From NCBI GenBank assembly GCA_903872875.1, contig CAIQMJ010001034.1, positions 1 to 10,578 of the forward strand: a stretch of 10,578 nucleotides of DNA, read 5' to 3'. Of the stretch, positions 1 to 6,323 are shown one piece after another (position 1 is the stretch's first letter; every line of letters starts with the position of its first letter). The notes under the pieces are model-generated. The model searched no databases. It was not told the origin of the DNA and saw nothing but the letters and a program-made list of their open reading frames with translations. Source of the stretch: an uncultured Variovorax sp. GTDB lineage: Bacteria > Pseudomonadota > Gammaproteobacteria > Burkholderiales > Burkholderiaceae_C. The translations under genes were made by a program, and so were the position numbers.

Positions 1-1093
1 CCTGCAGAACCGCGAGATAGACACCGAGCAGGCGCACCACCGCGTGCGCCACGATCCGGCCGGCGTGGTCGCGATCGTGACGCCCTGGAACGCGCCGCTG
101 ATGCTGTCGACCTGGAAGCTCGGCCCCGCGCTGGCCGCGGGCAACACCTGCATCCTGAAGCCGCCGGAATGGGCGCCGCTGACCTGTTCGCTGCTGGCCG
201 ATGCGGCCCATGCAGCGGGGTTGCCGCCGGGCGTGTTCAACGTCGTGCAGGGTGCGGGCGCCACCACCGGCGCCCAACTGGTCGGCGACCCGCGCATCGC
301 GCGCGTGTCCTTCACCGGATCGGTGCCGACCGCGCGGCGCATCGCGCAGGCCGCGGGCGCCAACCTCGTGCCGTGCAGCCTGGAGCTGGGCGGGAAGAGC
401 CCGTTCATCGTGCTGGAAGACGCCGACCTCGATCAGGCCGCCGCGACCGGCGCACTGATGTACCGCAACGCCGGCCAGGTCTGCCTGGCGGGCACGCGTT
501 TCCTGGTGCACACGCGGGTGGCCGACGCCTTCGTGGCCGCGATGCGCGCGCAGGTCGAGCGGCTGACCGTCGGTGATCCGCGCGACCCTGCGACCGAGGT
601 CGGGCCGATCATCCATCCGCGCCAGCTGGAGCGCGTGGCGGGCTTCGTCGATCGCGCGGTCGCCGCCGGCGCCCGCGTGCTGTGGGGCGGCGCGCGCCAT
701 GCGTTCGGTGCGCAGTACTACCAGCCGACCATGCTGACCGATGTCGCGCAGGACAGTGAGATCGTGCAGAACGAGGTCTTCGGCCCGGTCCTTACCCTGC
801 AGACTTTCGACAGCGACGATGAAGCCATCGCGCTGGCCAACGGCACCGACTACGGGCTCGGTGGCGTGTGCTACGGCGAGACGGCGCATGCGGCGCAGGT
901 GGCCGAGCGCGTGCGCACCGGCTTCATCTGGGTCAACAGCTTCGGCATCCGCGACCTGGCCGCGCCGTTCGGCGGCATCAGGCGCTCCGGCGTCGGCCGC
1001 GAGGGCGGTGCCTGGAGCTTCGAGTTCTTCTGCGACGTGAAGGACATCGTGCTGCCGAAGAAGCCCTTCAAGGCCAGCTTCAGCCACCGCTGA
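1..1093 (+). CDS. Aldehyde dehydrogenase (NAD(P)+-dependent), 5'-truncated by window edge
   Basis: This is the C-terminal three quarters of an ALDH-superfamily enzyme, which oxidises an aldehyde to a carboxylate in the cytoplasm. The open frame runs from base 2 without a stop, so the start lies upstream; about 120-140 residues are missing compared with the usual 480-500. Counting from the in-frame GTG at base 44, the visible hallmarks are TPWNAP (oxyanion-hole Asn16), LKPPEWAPL (cofactor-binding Lys39), SFTGS (90-93), ELGGKSP with the general-base Glu114, GQVCLAG with the nucleophilic Cys147, and NEVFGPV. The GTG is not a credible start because the Rossmann fold would be incomplete. It lies 43 bp upstream of an extradiol dioxygenase gene and a FAH-family gene. 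That setting suggests it oxidises a ring-cleavage semialdehyde, in the manner of 5-carboxymethyl-2-hydroxymuconate semialdehyde dehydrogenase (HpaE). The family call is very secure; the substrate is inferred from context only. Confidence 0.95.
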   Translation, partial: LQNREIDTEQAHHRVRHDPAGVVAIVTPWNAPLMLSTWKLGPALAAGNTCILKPPEWAPLTCSLLADAAHAAGLPPGVFNVVQGAGATTGAQLVGDPRIARVSFTGSVPTARRIAQAAGANLVPCSLELGGKSPFIVLEDADLDQAAATGALMYRNAGQVCLAGTRFLVHTRVADAFVAAMRAQVERLTVGDPRDPATEVGPIIHPRQLERVAGFVDRAVAAGARVLWGGARHAFGAQYYQPTMLTDVAQDSEIVQNEVFGPVLTLQTFDSDDEAIALANGTDYGLGGVCYGETAHAAQVAERVRTGFIWVNSFGIRDLAAPFGGIRRSGVGREGGAWSFEFFCDVKDIVLPKKPFKASFSHR

Positions 1094-1136
1094 AGCCACA
1101 CGGACCGTTCAAAGATTCAGGACAAGGCAACAACCC

Positions 1137-2030
1137 ATGGGACACATCCTTGGCGCAGCGATCGTTTCGCACCACCCGGGCCTGATGCAGTGCGAGGAGT
1201 TCCGCGTGCTGCAAGGTGCCGGCGCCGACTCCGACCTGATCGCCGGCTACGGCCGGCTGCGCCGCCGCATCGAGGCGCTCGCGCCCGATGTGGTGGTGAT
1301 CTTCGATTCGCACTGGTTCACCACCGGCTACCACCTGGTCGACGGCGGCGACCACTACCAGGGCAGCTACATCTCCGACGAGATGCCCTGGTACCTGCAC
1401 GGCGTGCCCTACGACTACCGCGGCTGCCCGGAACTCGCGGTGCAGATCGAGGCCGTCTCGCGCGAGCGCCAGGGCTATGTGCGTGCGATCCGCCATCCGG
1501 GGCTCGGCAAGCATTACGCGACGATCAACGTCGTCAAGCAGTTGCAGTTCGACCTGCGCGGCACGCGGGTGCTGACGGTCAGTTCATGCCAGAACTGCGA
1601 GTGGCCGCACTTCCTGCGCTCCGGCGAGGACATCGGCGAGGCGATCCGGCGCAGCGACCTGAACGTGGTGCTGCTCGCGTCGGGCGCGCTGAGCCACCGT
1701 TTCAACGGCATCGACTGGCGTCCGCGCAATCCGCGCATCTTTCACGAGAGCAACGTGTCGAGTCCCGAGAACGTGGCGAGCGACAAGGCCGCGATCGACT
1801 GGATGCGCCAGGGGCGGCACGACGAGATCCTCGCGCGCTGGGACGACGACTACCGCCGCCGGCCGTGGGAGGCCTTCGGCGCGCATTACCTGCAGATGCT
1901 CGGCGCCATGGGCGGCGCGGACTGCCGCGCCCTCGGCGAGCCGTTGTCGGACTACGAGAACGCGCGCGGCACCGGCAACATCCACGTGTGGTTCGACGCC
2001 ACGCACAAACCGACGCCAATCCCAGCATGA
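1137..2030 (+). CDS. Class III (LigB-type) extradiol ring-cleavage dioxygenase, HpaD-like
   Basis: This 297-aa protein should be a non-haem Fe(II) (or Mn(II)) dioxygenase that opens a catecholic ring next to the two hydroxyls, giving a semialdehyde. Candidate metal ligands fit the class III pattern: His12 in SHHPG, His59 in FDSHW and Glu245 in PWEAFG. A second-shell or acid-base His187 lies in LASGALSHRF. The stretch around residues 72-100 (DHYQGSY..DEMPWYL....Y.G.PEL) closely follows the enterobacterial homoprotocatechuate 2,3-dioxygenase HpaD as I remember it. The ATG at 1137 has an AAGG ribosome-binding site 9 bases upstream and gives a normal family length. Its stop overlaps the start of the FAH-family gene (ATGA), so the two are translationally coupled. 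The upstream ALDH and downstream FAH enzyme make a meta-cleavage pathway role likely. The exact catechol (homoprotocatechuate, another substituted dihydroxybenzene, or an aminophenol) is not determined. Confidence 0.9.
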   Translation: MGHILGAAIVSHHPGLMQCEEFRVLQGAGADSDLIAGYGRLRRRIEALAPDVVVIFDSHWFTTGYHLVDGGDHYQGSYISDEMPWYLHGVPYDYRGCPELAVQIEAVSRERQGYVRAIRHPGLGKHYATINVVKQLQFDLRGTRVLTVSSCQNCEWPHFLRSGEDIGEAIRRSDLNVVLLASGALSHRFNGIDWRPRNPRIFHESNVSSPENVASDKAAIDWMRQGRHDEILARWDDDYRRRPWEAFGAHYLQMLGAMGGADCRALGEPLSDYENARGTGNIHVWFDATHKPTPIPA

Positions 2031-2974
2031 ACTTCGAATTTCCCTTCGGCGCATTGCCTGCCGTCCTGAGCGGCCCCCGGGTCGAACGCCGCCGCGTGCT
2101 GCTTGGCGGCAGCGCTTTCTGGGGCACGATGGTCGAGGACGGCCCCGGGCAGGGCCGGCTGCGGCTCGACGACGGCCGGCTGCTCGATCCGGCCGACCAG
2201 AACTACCTGCCGCCGGTCGCACCCAGCAAGATCATCGCGGTCCACATCTCTTACAGCTCGCGCAGCCAGGAAACGCGGCAGCGGCCCAGGCCGAGCGAAA
2301 CCCCGACCTACTTCACCAAGCCGCCGACGTCGCTCAACGGCCACGGCGGCCAGATCCTGAAGCCGGCGGACTGCAAGTACCTGAACTACGAGGGCGAGTA
2401 CGCGGTCGTCATCGGCAAGACCTGCCGCAACGTCACGCCCGACGAGGCCTGGGATTTCATCGAGGGCTTCTGCCCGGCGCTCGACATGGGGCTGCAGGAC
2501 TTCCGCGACACCGACCAGGGTTCGATGCTGCGCGTGAAGGGCGCCGACACGCTGCTGCCGATCGGCCCCGGCATCGTGCGCGGCGTGAACCTGTTCGCGC
2601 AGACGCTGCGCACGCTGGTCAACGGCCGCATCGTGCAGGAGGCGCACATCGGCGACGAGACCATCTGGGGGCCGCACTACGTGATCGCCGACATCGCGCG
2701 CCACATCACGCTGGTGGCCGGCGACGTGATCCTGATGGGCACGCCCTGCCATTCGCGTTCGGTCGATGCCGGCAGCGAGGTGGCCTGCGAGATCACCGGC
2801 CTCGGACGCGTGGCGGGCACCGTGGTGGCGATCGACGCGCCGCGCGCCAGCGCGCTGGGCGTCGGCCATGCGCCGACCGACACGCCCGAAGTGCGGCGCG
2901 TTGCGCTGGGTTTCGACGAGCGCGTGCCGGCGTGGCTGCGGGACAACCTGCGGGCTGCCAAGGCGGTCGGCTGA
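2027..2974 (+). CDS. Fumarylacetoacetate hydrolase (FAH) family protein, HpaG-like isomerase/decarboxylase or hydrolase
   Basis: This 315-aa enzyme should act on the dicarboxylic product of meta-cleavage. Possible roles are isomerase or decarboxylase (as in HpaG), hydratase, or C-C hydrolase. The FAH core spans about residues 66-270. It shows PSKIIAVHISY at entry, NYEGEYAVVIG with metal ligands Glu122 and Glu124, Asp153 in ALDMGLQDF, KGADTLLPIGP (171-181) and a final GSEVACEITGLG. Where the family usually has TGTPxGVG, this protein reads MGTPCHSRS (238-246). Some 45 residues follow the core, ending in an arginine-rich helix-like tail. The start is the ATG inside the ATGA overlap with the dioxygenase stop. 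There is no good Shine-Dalgarno, so translation is probably coupled. A longer open frame reaches upstream through the dioxygenase but has arginine-rich shadow composition. Family secure; reaction uncertain. Confidence 0.9.
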   Translation: MNFEFPFGALPAVLSGPRVERRRVLLGGSAFWGTMVEDGPGQGRLRLDDGRLLDPADQNYLPPVAPSKIIAVHISYSSRSQETRQRPRPSETPTYFTKPPTSLNGHGGQILKPADCKYLNYEGEYAVVIGKTCRNVTPDEAWDFIEGFCPALDMGLQDFRDTDQGSMLRVKGADTLLPIGPGIVRGVNLFAQTLRTLVNGRIVQEAHIGDETIWGPHYVIADIARHITLVAGDVILMGTPCHSRSVDAGSEVACEITGLGRVAGTVVAIDAPRASALGVGHAPTDTPEVRRVALGFDERVPAWLRDNLRAAKAVG

Positions 2975-3011
2975 GCTGGTCATCCGGCCCCTTCTGCTGC
3001 GATGATCGGCC

Positions 3012-4070
3012 ATGCCGATCTTCGAACCCCGACCGCCGCGCGCCGGCGCCGGTCTGCCCCGGCAGATCTACCTGCCGCGCGCCGCGGGCCTCGGGCTCGG
3101 CGGCCTCGGAATGGCGACGGCGCTGTTCGAGCGGGGCGGTCCGGCCTGGGCGTGGGCGATTGTGGTCTTCGGCGCGCTGATCTGGCCGCATATCGCGTAC
3201 CAGTGCTCCACGCGCTCGCGCATGCCGGACCGGGCCGAGAAGCGCAACCTGCTGGTGGACGCGGCGCTGGCCACCTATGGCGTCTACGTCATCGGCGGCA
3301 ACCTGATGCCGAGCGCGATCGCGCTGACCATCATCAGCATGAACAACCTGTCGGTCGGTGGCTGGCGCCTGTGGTGCCAGGGCGTCGGCGCGGGCCTGCT
3401 GGGCGTGGCCGCGACGTCCCTGTTCATGCCCTGGCATTTCACGCCCGACTCCAGCCTGCGCGTGCAGGTGGCATGCCTGCCGGTGCTGGCACTCTACTTT
3501 CCGGCTTTCGGCTGGACCATGCTGCTGCTCGCGCGCAACCTGCACCGCAGCCGCGAGGCGCTGCGCCGCATGAGTCTGGAGGATGCACTCTCCGGCGTCC
3601 ACAACCGCCGCAGCTTCGAGGACACCTTCGACGCGATCTTCCGCCTGATGCGCGCTGCGCCGGAGACGCCCGGCGCGGCACTTCTGCTGTGCGATGTCGA
3701 CCACTTCAAGCAGATCAACGATGCGGGCGGCCACGCGGCCGGCGACCTCGTCATTCGCGAGATGGGCCAGGTGCTGCGCATGCGGGCCCGCCGGGGCGAC
3801 CTGGCGGCCCGCTATGGCGGCGACGAGTTCGTCGTGCTTCTCCAGGACGCGGGTGCCGCCCAGGCGATCGCTTTCGCGGAGCAGCTGAAGGTCGACCTGA
3901 GGCTGCGCATGGCGCTCATCGGCGGCGATCCGGCGATCAGCATCAGTACGGGCATCGCCTGCTACGAAACCGCGATGGCGTCATCCCGCGCATGGATGGC
4001 GAGCGCGGATGCTGCGCTGTATGTGGTCAAGCGGCGCCAGCGGGGCGGGATCGAGGTGTCCGGGCGCTGA
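3012..4070 (+). CDS. Membrane diguanylate cyclase with MASE2 sensor and GGDEF domain
   Basis: This 352-aa inner-membrane protein should make cyclic di-GMP from two GTP, controlling surface attachment, exopolysaccharide or motility. The N-terminus (14-32) carries LPRQIYLPRAAGLGLG, typical of the MASE2 domain of AdrA/DgcC-type cyclases. Several hydrophobic segments follow between about 24 and 175. The linker (176-190) leads into DALSGVHNRR, the usual GGDEF-domain entry. Catalytic features are intact: Asp228 in CDVDHFKQIND, and RYGGDEF with GGDEF at 269-273. The inhibitory I-site RxxD (Arg260-Asp263) sits exactly five residues before GGDEF, so product feedback inhibition is expected. No EAL or HD-GYP domain is present. 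The ATG at 3012 gives a full MASE2 start, although no strong ribosome-binding site is seen. It begins 37 bp after the FAH-family gene with no obvious terminator, so read-through from the catabolic operon is possible. It converges with the next gene, 34 bp away. Confidence 0.95.
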   Translation: MPIFEPRPPRAGAGLPRQIYLPRAAGLGLGGLGMATALFERGGPAWAWAIVVFGALIWPHIAYQCSTRSRMPDRAEKRNLLVDAALATYGVYVIGGNLMPSAIALTIISMNNLSVGGWRLWCQGVGAGLLGVAATSLFMPWHFTPDSSLRVQVACLPVLALYFPAFGWTMLLLARNLHRSREALRRMSLEDALSGVHNRRSFEDTFDAIFRLMRAAPETPGAALLLCDVDHFKQINDAGGHAAGDLVIREMGQVLRMRARRGDLAARYGGDEFVVLLQDAGAAQAIAFAEQLKVDLRLRMALIGGDPAISISTGIACYETAMASSRAWMASADAALYVVKRRQRGGIEVSGR

Positions 4071-4104
4071 ACGAGCGGGTCGGCCGGACGGCGAGGATCC
4101 CCCG

Positions 4105-4878
4105 CTACACCCCGCCTGCGTGGTGTGCCGCGTCGGCATCCAGCGCGTTGTCGCGGTGCGGGAACGCGGCATCCGCGTGACCGACTCCTCCACTTCCGCC
4201 GCCCGGGTCCGCGCCACCGCGTCCACCACCACCGCCCGAGCCACCGCCGCCTGCGTTCTGCCCGGTCCGGTTGCGGCTGCTGGCGGTGCCGCTCACGCGC
4301 ACCGGTCCCTGCTTGGGTATGGCCAGTGCGGGTGGCAGGCTTTCGAGATCGAGCACGTCCCGTATGAAGGTGCGCAGCGATGTCACCAGCTCCGCCGTCT
4401 CGATGGCGCGGCCGGCCACCATGTCGTTGGCCGCGCGAACCGCCAGCTGCACCTGCTCCTGCGTACCGAGCAGGACGACGTCGGACAGCGCGGCTTCCAC
4501 CGCATCGCGGATGCGTCGGCGGCGGTCCGAGTTTTCCGTGCTGGGACGCGGCGCCGCAGTGACCGCCTGGATCTGCCCGTCAACTGCCGCCTCGGCCCGC
4601 TCCAATGCTGCGTCCGCGGCGTCGGCCTGCATGCGCAGCTGCCGCATGTGGCTCGGGTCGACCGCCAGGTCGCCAGTGAACGAGCCGCCCAATGTCTTGT
4701 AGGCCGCGATCAGGATCTTCAGCCGTTCGTTGACCTGCCGGTTCTGCCGCTCGCGCCGCTGCTGCACGCTGTGCATCACCAACAGGCGGATGCCGACCGC
4801 CACGATCGACACGATCACCAGCCCGAGCAGGGTGGAGAGGGCGCCTTGCCAGGAACTGAGGTCGATGCCGCCGCGCAT
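4105..4878 (-). CDS. Hypothetical single-pass membrane protein with glycine-rich C-terminus
   Basis: I cannot assign a function to this 257-aa protein. One hydrophobic segment lies at about 14-35 (STLLGLVIVSIVAVGIRLLV), followed by a basic QQRRERQNRQ stretch. That suggests a short N-terminal tail outside and a cytoplasmic body. Residues 50-180 are mostly helical, containing NERLKILIAAYKTLGGSF, a charged RRRRIRDAVEAALSDVVLLG stretch and a FIRDVLDLESLPP end. The region from about 196 onward is low complexity: a Gly-rich run (210-232) and a His/Asp/Ala tail. I recall similar unnamed proteins in other Proteobacteria with the AAYKTLGGSF and RIRDAVEAALSD blocks, but cannot verify this. The start chosen is the ATG at 4878, 7 bp after the stop of the small upstream gene and preceded by a G-rich stretch. 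The same frame stays open to 5379, but that extension overlies the better-supported 78-aa gene and looks like shadow sequence. Confidence 0.75.
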   Translation of the reverse strand: MRGGIDLSSWQGALSTLLGLVIVSIVAVGIRLLVMHSVQQRRERQNRQVNERLKILIAAYKTLGGSFTGDLAVDPSHMRQLRMQADAADAALERAEAAVDGQIQAVTAAPRPSTENSDRRRRIRDAVEAALSDVVLLGTQEQVQLAVRAANDMVAGRAIETAELVTSLRTFIRDVLDLESLPPALAIPKQGPVRVSGTASSRNRTGQNAGGGGSGGGGGRGGADPGGGSGGVGHADAAFPHRDNALDADAAHHAGGV

Positions 4879-4885
4879 GGTGGGT

Positions 4886-5122
4886 TCAGCCCCCCGGTGT
4901 CTGCTGGCGCGGGCCGATGCGCATGTCGCCGACCTGGGCGTGCAGCGCGAGGCACCCGTCGTCCCAGGCGTCGATCCACATCTCGAACGGGTAACCGCCG
5001 CTCTCGACCTCTTCCCAATTCTGGCTGTCCGGGTCGCGCTCGCAGATGAACCAGTGGAATGCGCCGCGCTCCAGTTCATCGACGAACAGGGACAGAAGGC
5101 GCAGTGGGCGTTGCTCGGGCAT
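4886..5122 (-). CDS. Small acidic hypothetical protein (78 aa)
   Basis: This is an unrecognised short protein of believable composition. It is not arginine-rich like the shadow frames around it. It carries hydrophobic and aromatic residues in a pattern that suggests a folded beta-rich domain: LRLLSLFVDE, GAFHWFICERD, WEEVESGGYPFEMWIDAWDDG, LALHAQVGD. It is strongly acidic in the middle, with four Trp in 78 residues, and has no signal peptide or membrane segment. Its stop lies 7 bp before the ATG of the glycine-rich membrane protein, so the two are probably one minus-strand transcript. The start is the first in-frame ATG (5122); no convincing Shine-Dalgarno lies in front of it. It could be a partner of the downstream membrane protein, but nothing in sequence proves this. 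The evidence is composition and spacing only. Confidence 0.65.
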   Translation of the reverse strand: MPEQRPLRLLSLFVDELERGAFHWFICERDPDSQNWEEVESGGYPFEMWIDAWDDGCLALHAQVGDMRIGPRQQTPGG

Positions 5123-5310
5123 CCACGCATGTTGGGGCAGGTGCGGCGCGCGCCTGTAGGTATGGGCTGACCGCGCGGGTCAGTGCCGGACCCAGACCGC
5201 CACCGGGAGGCTCGCGCAGCTGGACATCGCTTCGCACGGGTTGCGACGCCTGCCGGAGGCGCGCTCGATAGTGCGGCGGCGCCGCCTCGGTGCTTCACAA
5301 AGGACCCGCC
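5123..5310. other. Divergent intergenic region (188 bp)
   Basis: This gap separates the minus-strand small-protein gene from the plus-strand orphan gene, so it should hold promoters for both directions. I see no convincing sigma-70 promoter: a TTGCGA at 5241-5246 has only a weak GATAGT 20 bases downstream. A TTCGC at 5231-5235 lacks the second half needed for a PIP box. No repeat or RNA gene was recognised. The AAAGGA at 5299-5304 is the ribosome-binding site of the gene at 5311. Confidence 0.4.
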
Positions 5311-6081
5311 ATGATCGCTCCCGCAGGATTCACGAACACCCGGAACGTCGGCGGCCTCCCGCTCCCGCAACTGGATCATTCTGGAAGTGCGGCTTCCGTT
5401 GCGGCTCCCGGTACGACGCTGCCGACAGGCACGCCCATCCAGCAGCTGTCGGACCTGTCAAGGAAGTTGGAGCTGGACACCGCCGGCCACGTCGGCGCCA
5501 CCGAAGGAAACCTGGCCCTTCTCGGACAGATCGGGGAACTGAGCCATGACCCGAAATTCCAGAAGATGGTGTGGCAGTTGCGGCAGCAGCTGCAGCGCGG
5601 GGAGAAGGTGCCCCACGGCGAATCGCATGCCAGGCTGTCGAAGGCGCTGACGGAAGCGTCCGGCGCCGCGTCCGCGTTCCAGTCACCGGGCCCGGCATCC
5701 GCCGAAGGCGGCGCGACAGCTCGGAAGAAGGCGCTCGCGGATGCGCTGCATCAGTTGACGCTGCAGGCAGGCGACGCCCGCTTCTCGTGTCTGCAGGCGT
5801 CGGTCCGTGATGCCATTGCGCTGTTGCCGAAGGATTTCTTCACGCAATGCCATGAAGTCGTCCAGGCCGGTGGGCCGCTCGCGTCCTGCTATCTCAGGGC
5901 GATGAACGGAGGCCATGTGTTTCAGACCAACCAGGATTTCAACTTGCACATACGGACCCCGTTGTTCTTCCCGGCGGATCGCAGTCGGCCACTACCCCAG
6001 AACCTGAATCTGGCAGACAGGAAGCGCCTCATGGTCCTTGCCTTTCGGATGAACACCGCCCTTTCCATGAGCCAGCCGTGA
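5311..6081 (+). CDS. Orphan hypothetical protein (256 aa), lower GC than neighbours
   Basis: I do not recognise this protein. The ATG at 5311 is chosen over an in-frame GTG at 5290 because AAAGGA (5299-5304) sits six bases upstream of it. Residues 1-50 are rich in Ala, Pro, Ser, Thr and Gly and look disordered, with no hydrophobic signal peptide. Residues 51-115 are helical and charged (LSRKLELD, KFQKMVWQLRQQLQRGEK). A second disordered Ala/Ser/Pro/Gly stretch covers 116-136. A folded C-terminal part follows, with three Cys (160, 180, 193) and aromatic-rich segments such as LLPKDFFTQC and GHVFQTNQDFNLHI. Hand counts of 60-base lines give about 55-62% GC for several stretches against about 65-70% in nearby operons, which hints at transfer or relaxed codon use. 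It stands alone: divergent from the left neighbour and followed by a hairpin. A secreted or effector-like role is possible from the N-terminus but unsupported. Confidence 0.75.
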   Translation: MIAPAGFTNTRNVGGLPLPQLDHSGSAASVAAPGTTLPTGTPIQQLSDLSRKLELDTAGHVGATEGNLALLGQIGELSHDPKFQKMVWQLRQQLQRGEKVPHGESHARLSKALTEASGAASAFQSPGPASAEGGATARKKALADALHQLTLQAGDARFSCLQASVRDAIALLPKDFFTQCHEVVQAGGPLASCYLRAMNGGHVFQTNQDFNLHIRTPLFFPADRSRPLPQNLNLADRKRLMVLAFRMNTALSMSQP

Positions 6082-6104
6082 CGGTGCCGACAAGAGAGCG
6101 AAGC

Positions 6105-6131
6105 GCGGCAGCGGATGACTTTCGCTGCCGC
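6105..6131 (+). terminator. Terminator-like hairpin after the orphan gene
   Basis: A perfect 9-bp inverted repeat, GCGGCAGCG (6105-6113) and CGCTGCCGC (6123-6131), is separated by a 9-base loop and begins 24 bases after the stop at 6081. The stem is GC-rich and stable. No T-run follows, so if it terminates transcription it does so imperfectly or with Rho. Position and symmetry are seen; the function is inferred. Confidence 0.45.
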
Positions 6132-6194
6132 ATGGCGACGCAGCCTGACTCGTCGGCCATGCTGCGGTCTCCGGCCGCTGCGTAGGCGCCTTCA

Positions 6195-6213
6195 GCTCGC
6201 AATCGATGCGAGC
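6195..6213. promoter_or_regulatory. 7+7 bp inverted repeat upstream of the molybdenum hydroxylase operon (possible operator)
   Basis: GCTCGCA (6195-6201) and TGCGAGC (6207-6213) are perfect inverted arms around a 5-base centre, 19 bp in all. They lie 111 bp before the first gene of the operon. This size and symmetry fit the binding site of a dimeric helix-turn-helix repressor or activator, but no regulator gene is in the window to pair with it. It could also be a simple hairpin. I could not place a confident promoter next to it. Confidence 0.35.
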
Positions 6214-6313
6214 CCATCCGCTTTCATCGCCTCGGCGCGAAGAAGCAAATCGTGGTGGAATCTTCCGGCCTCACGGCGCCGCCCGGAAACATGGGCGAGC
6301 GAAAAAGATAACA

Positions 6314-6318
6314 AAGGA
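6314..6318 (+). promoter_or_regulatory. Ribosome-binding site of the hydroxylase operon
   Basis: AAGGA ends five bases before the ATG at 6324, inside an A-rich leader (GAAAAAGATAACAAAGGAA) that stands out from the GC-rich surroundings. It supports the chosen start of the iron-sulfur subunit and suggests efficient translation of the operon's first gene. Confidence 0.75.
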
Positions 6319-6323
6319 ACCCC

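Noticed and set aside
1952..3013. 353-codon minus-strand open frame opposite the FAH gene
   Set aside because: Its composition is dominated by Arg, His, Asp and Val with no domain pattern, and it lies opposite a well-supported enzyme.
4074..4106. AGCGGG/CCCGCT inverted repeat between the convergent cyclase and membrane-protein genes
   Set aside because: Only 6-bp arms with a 21-base loop and no T-run; too weak to call a terminator.
4183..4255. Repeat-like CCACC/CCGCC tract on the plus strand
   Set aside because: It is explained as the codons of the glycine-rich tail on the minus strand, with no regular repeat unit.
4009..5049. 346-codon plus-strand open frame across the minus-strand gene pair
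   Set aside because: It is Arg/His/Ala-rich and low in hydrophobic blocks, starts inside the cyclase gene, and overlaps the better minus-strand genes throughout.
5231..5255. Possible PIP box (TTCGC-N15-TTCGB type) before the orphan gene
   Set aside because: The first half TTCGC is present, but the second half reads TGCCG, wrong at two of the fixed positions. No fitting -10 element lies about 30 bases further on.
4879..5379. N-terminal extension of the glycine-rich membrane protein to 424 residues
   Set aside because: The extra sequence is Cys/Arg/Ser-rich shadow composition and overlaps the believable 78-aa gene in another frame. The ATG at 4878 directly precedes a normal membrane segment.
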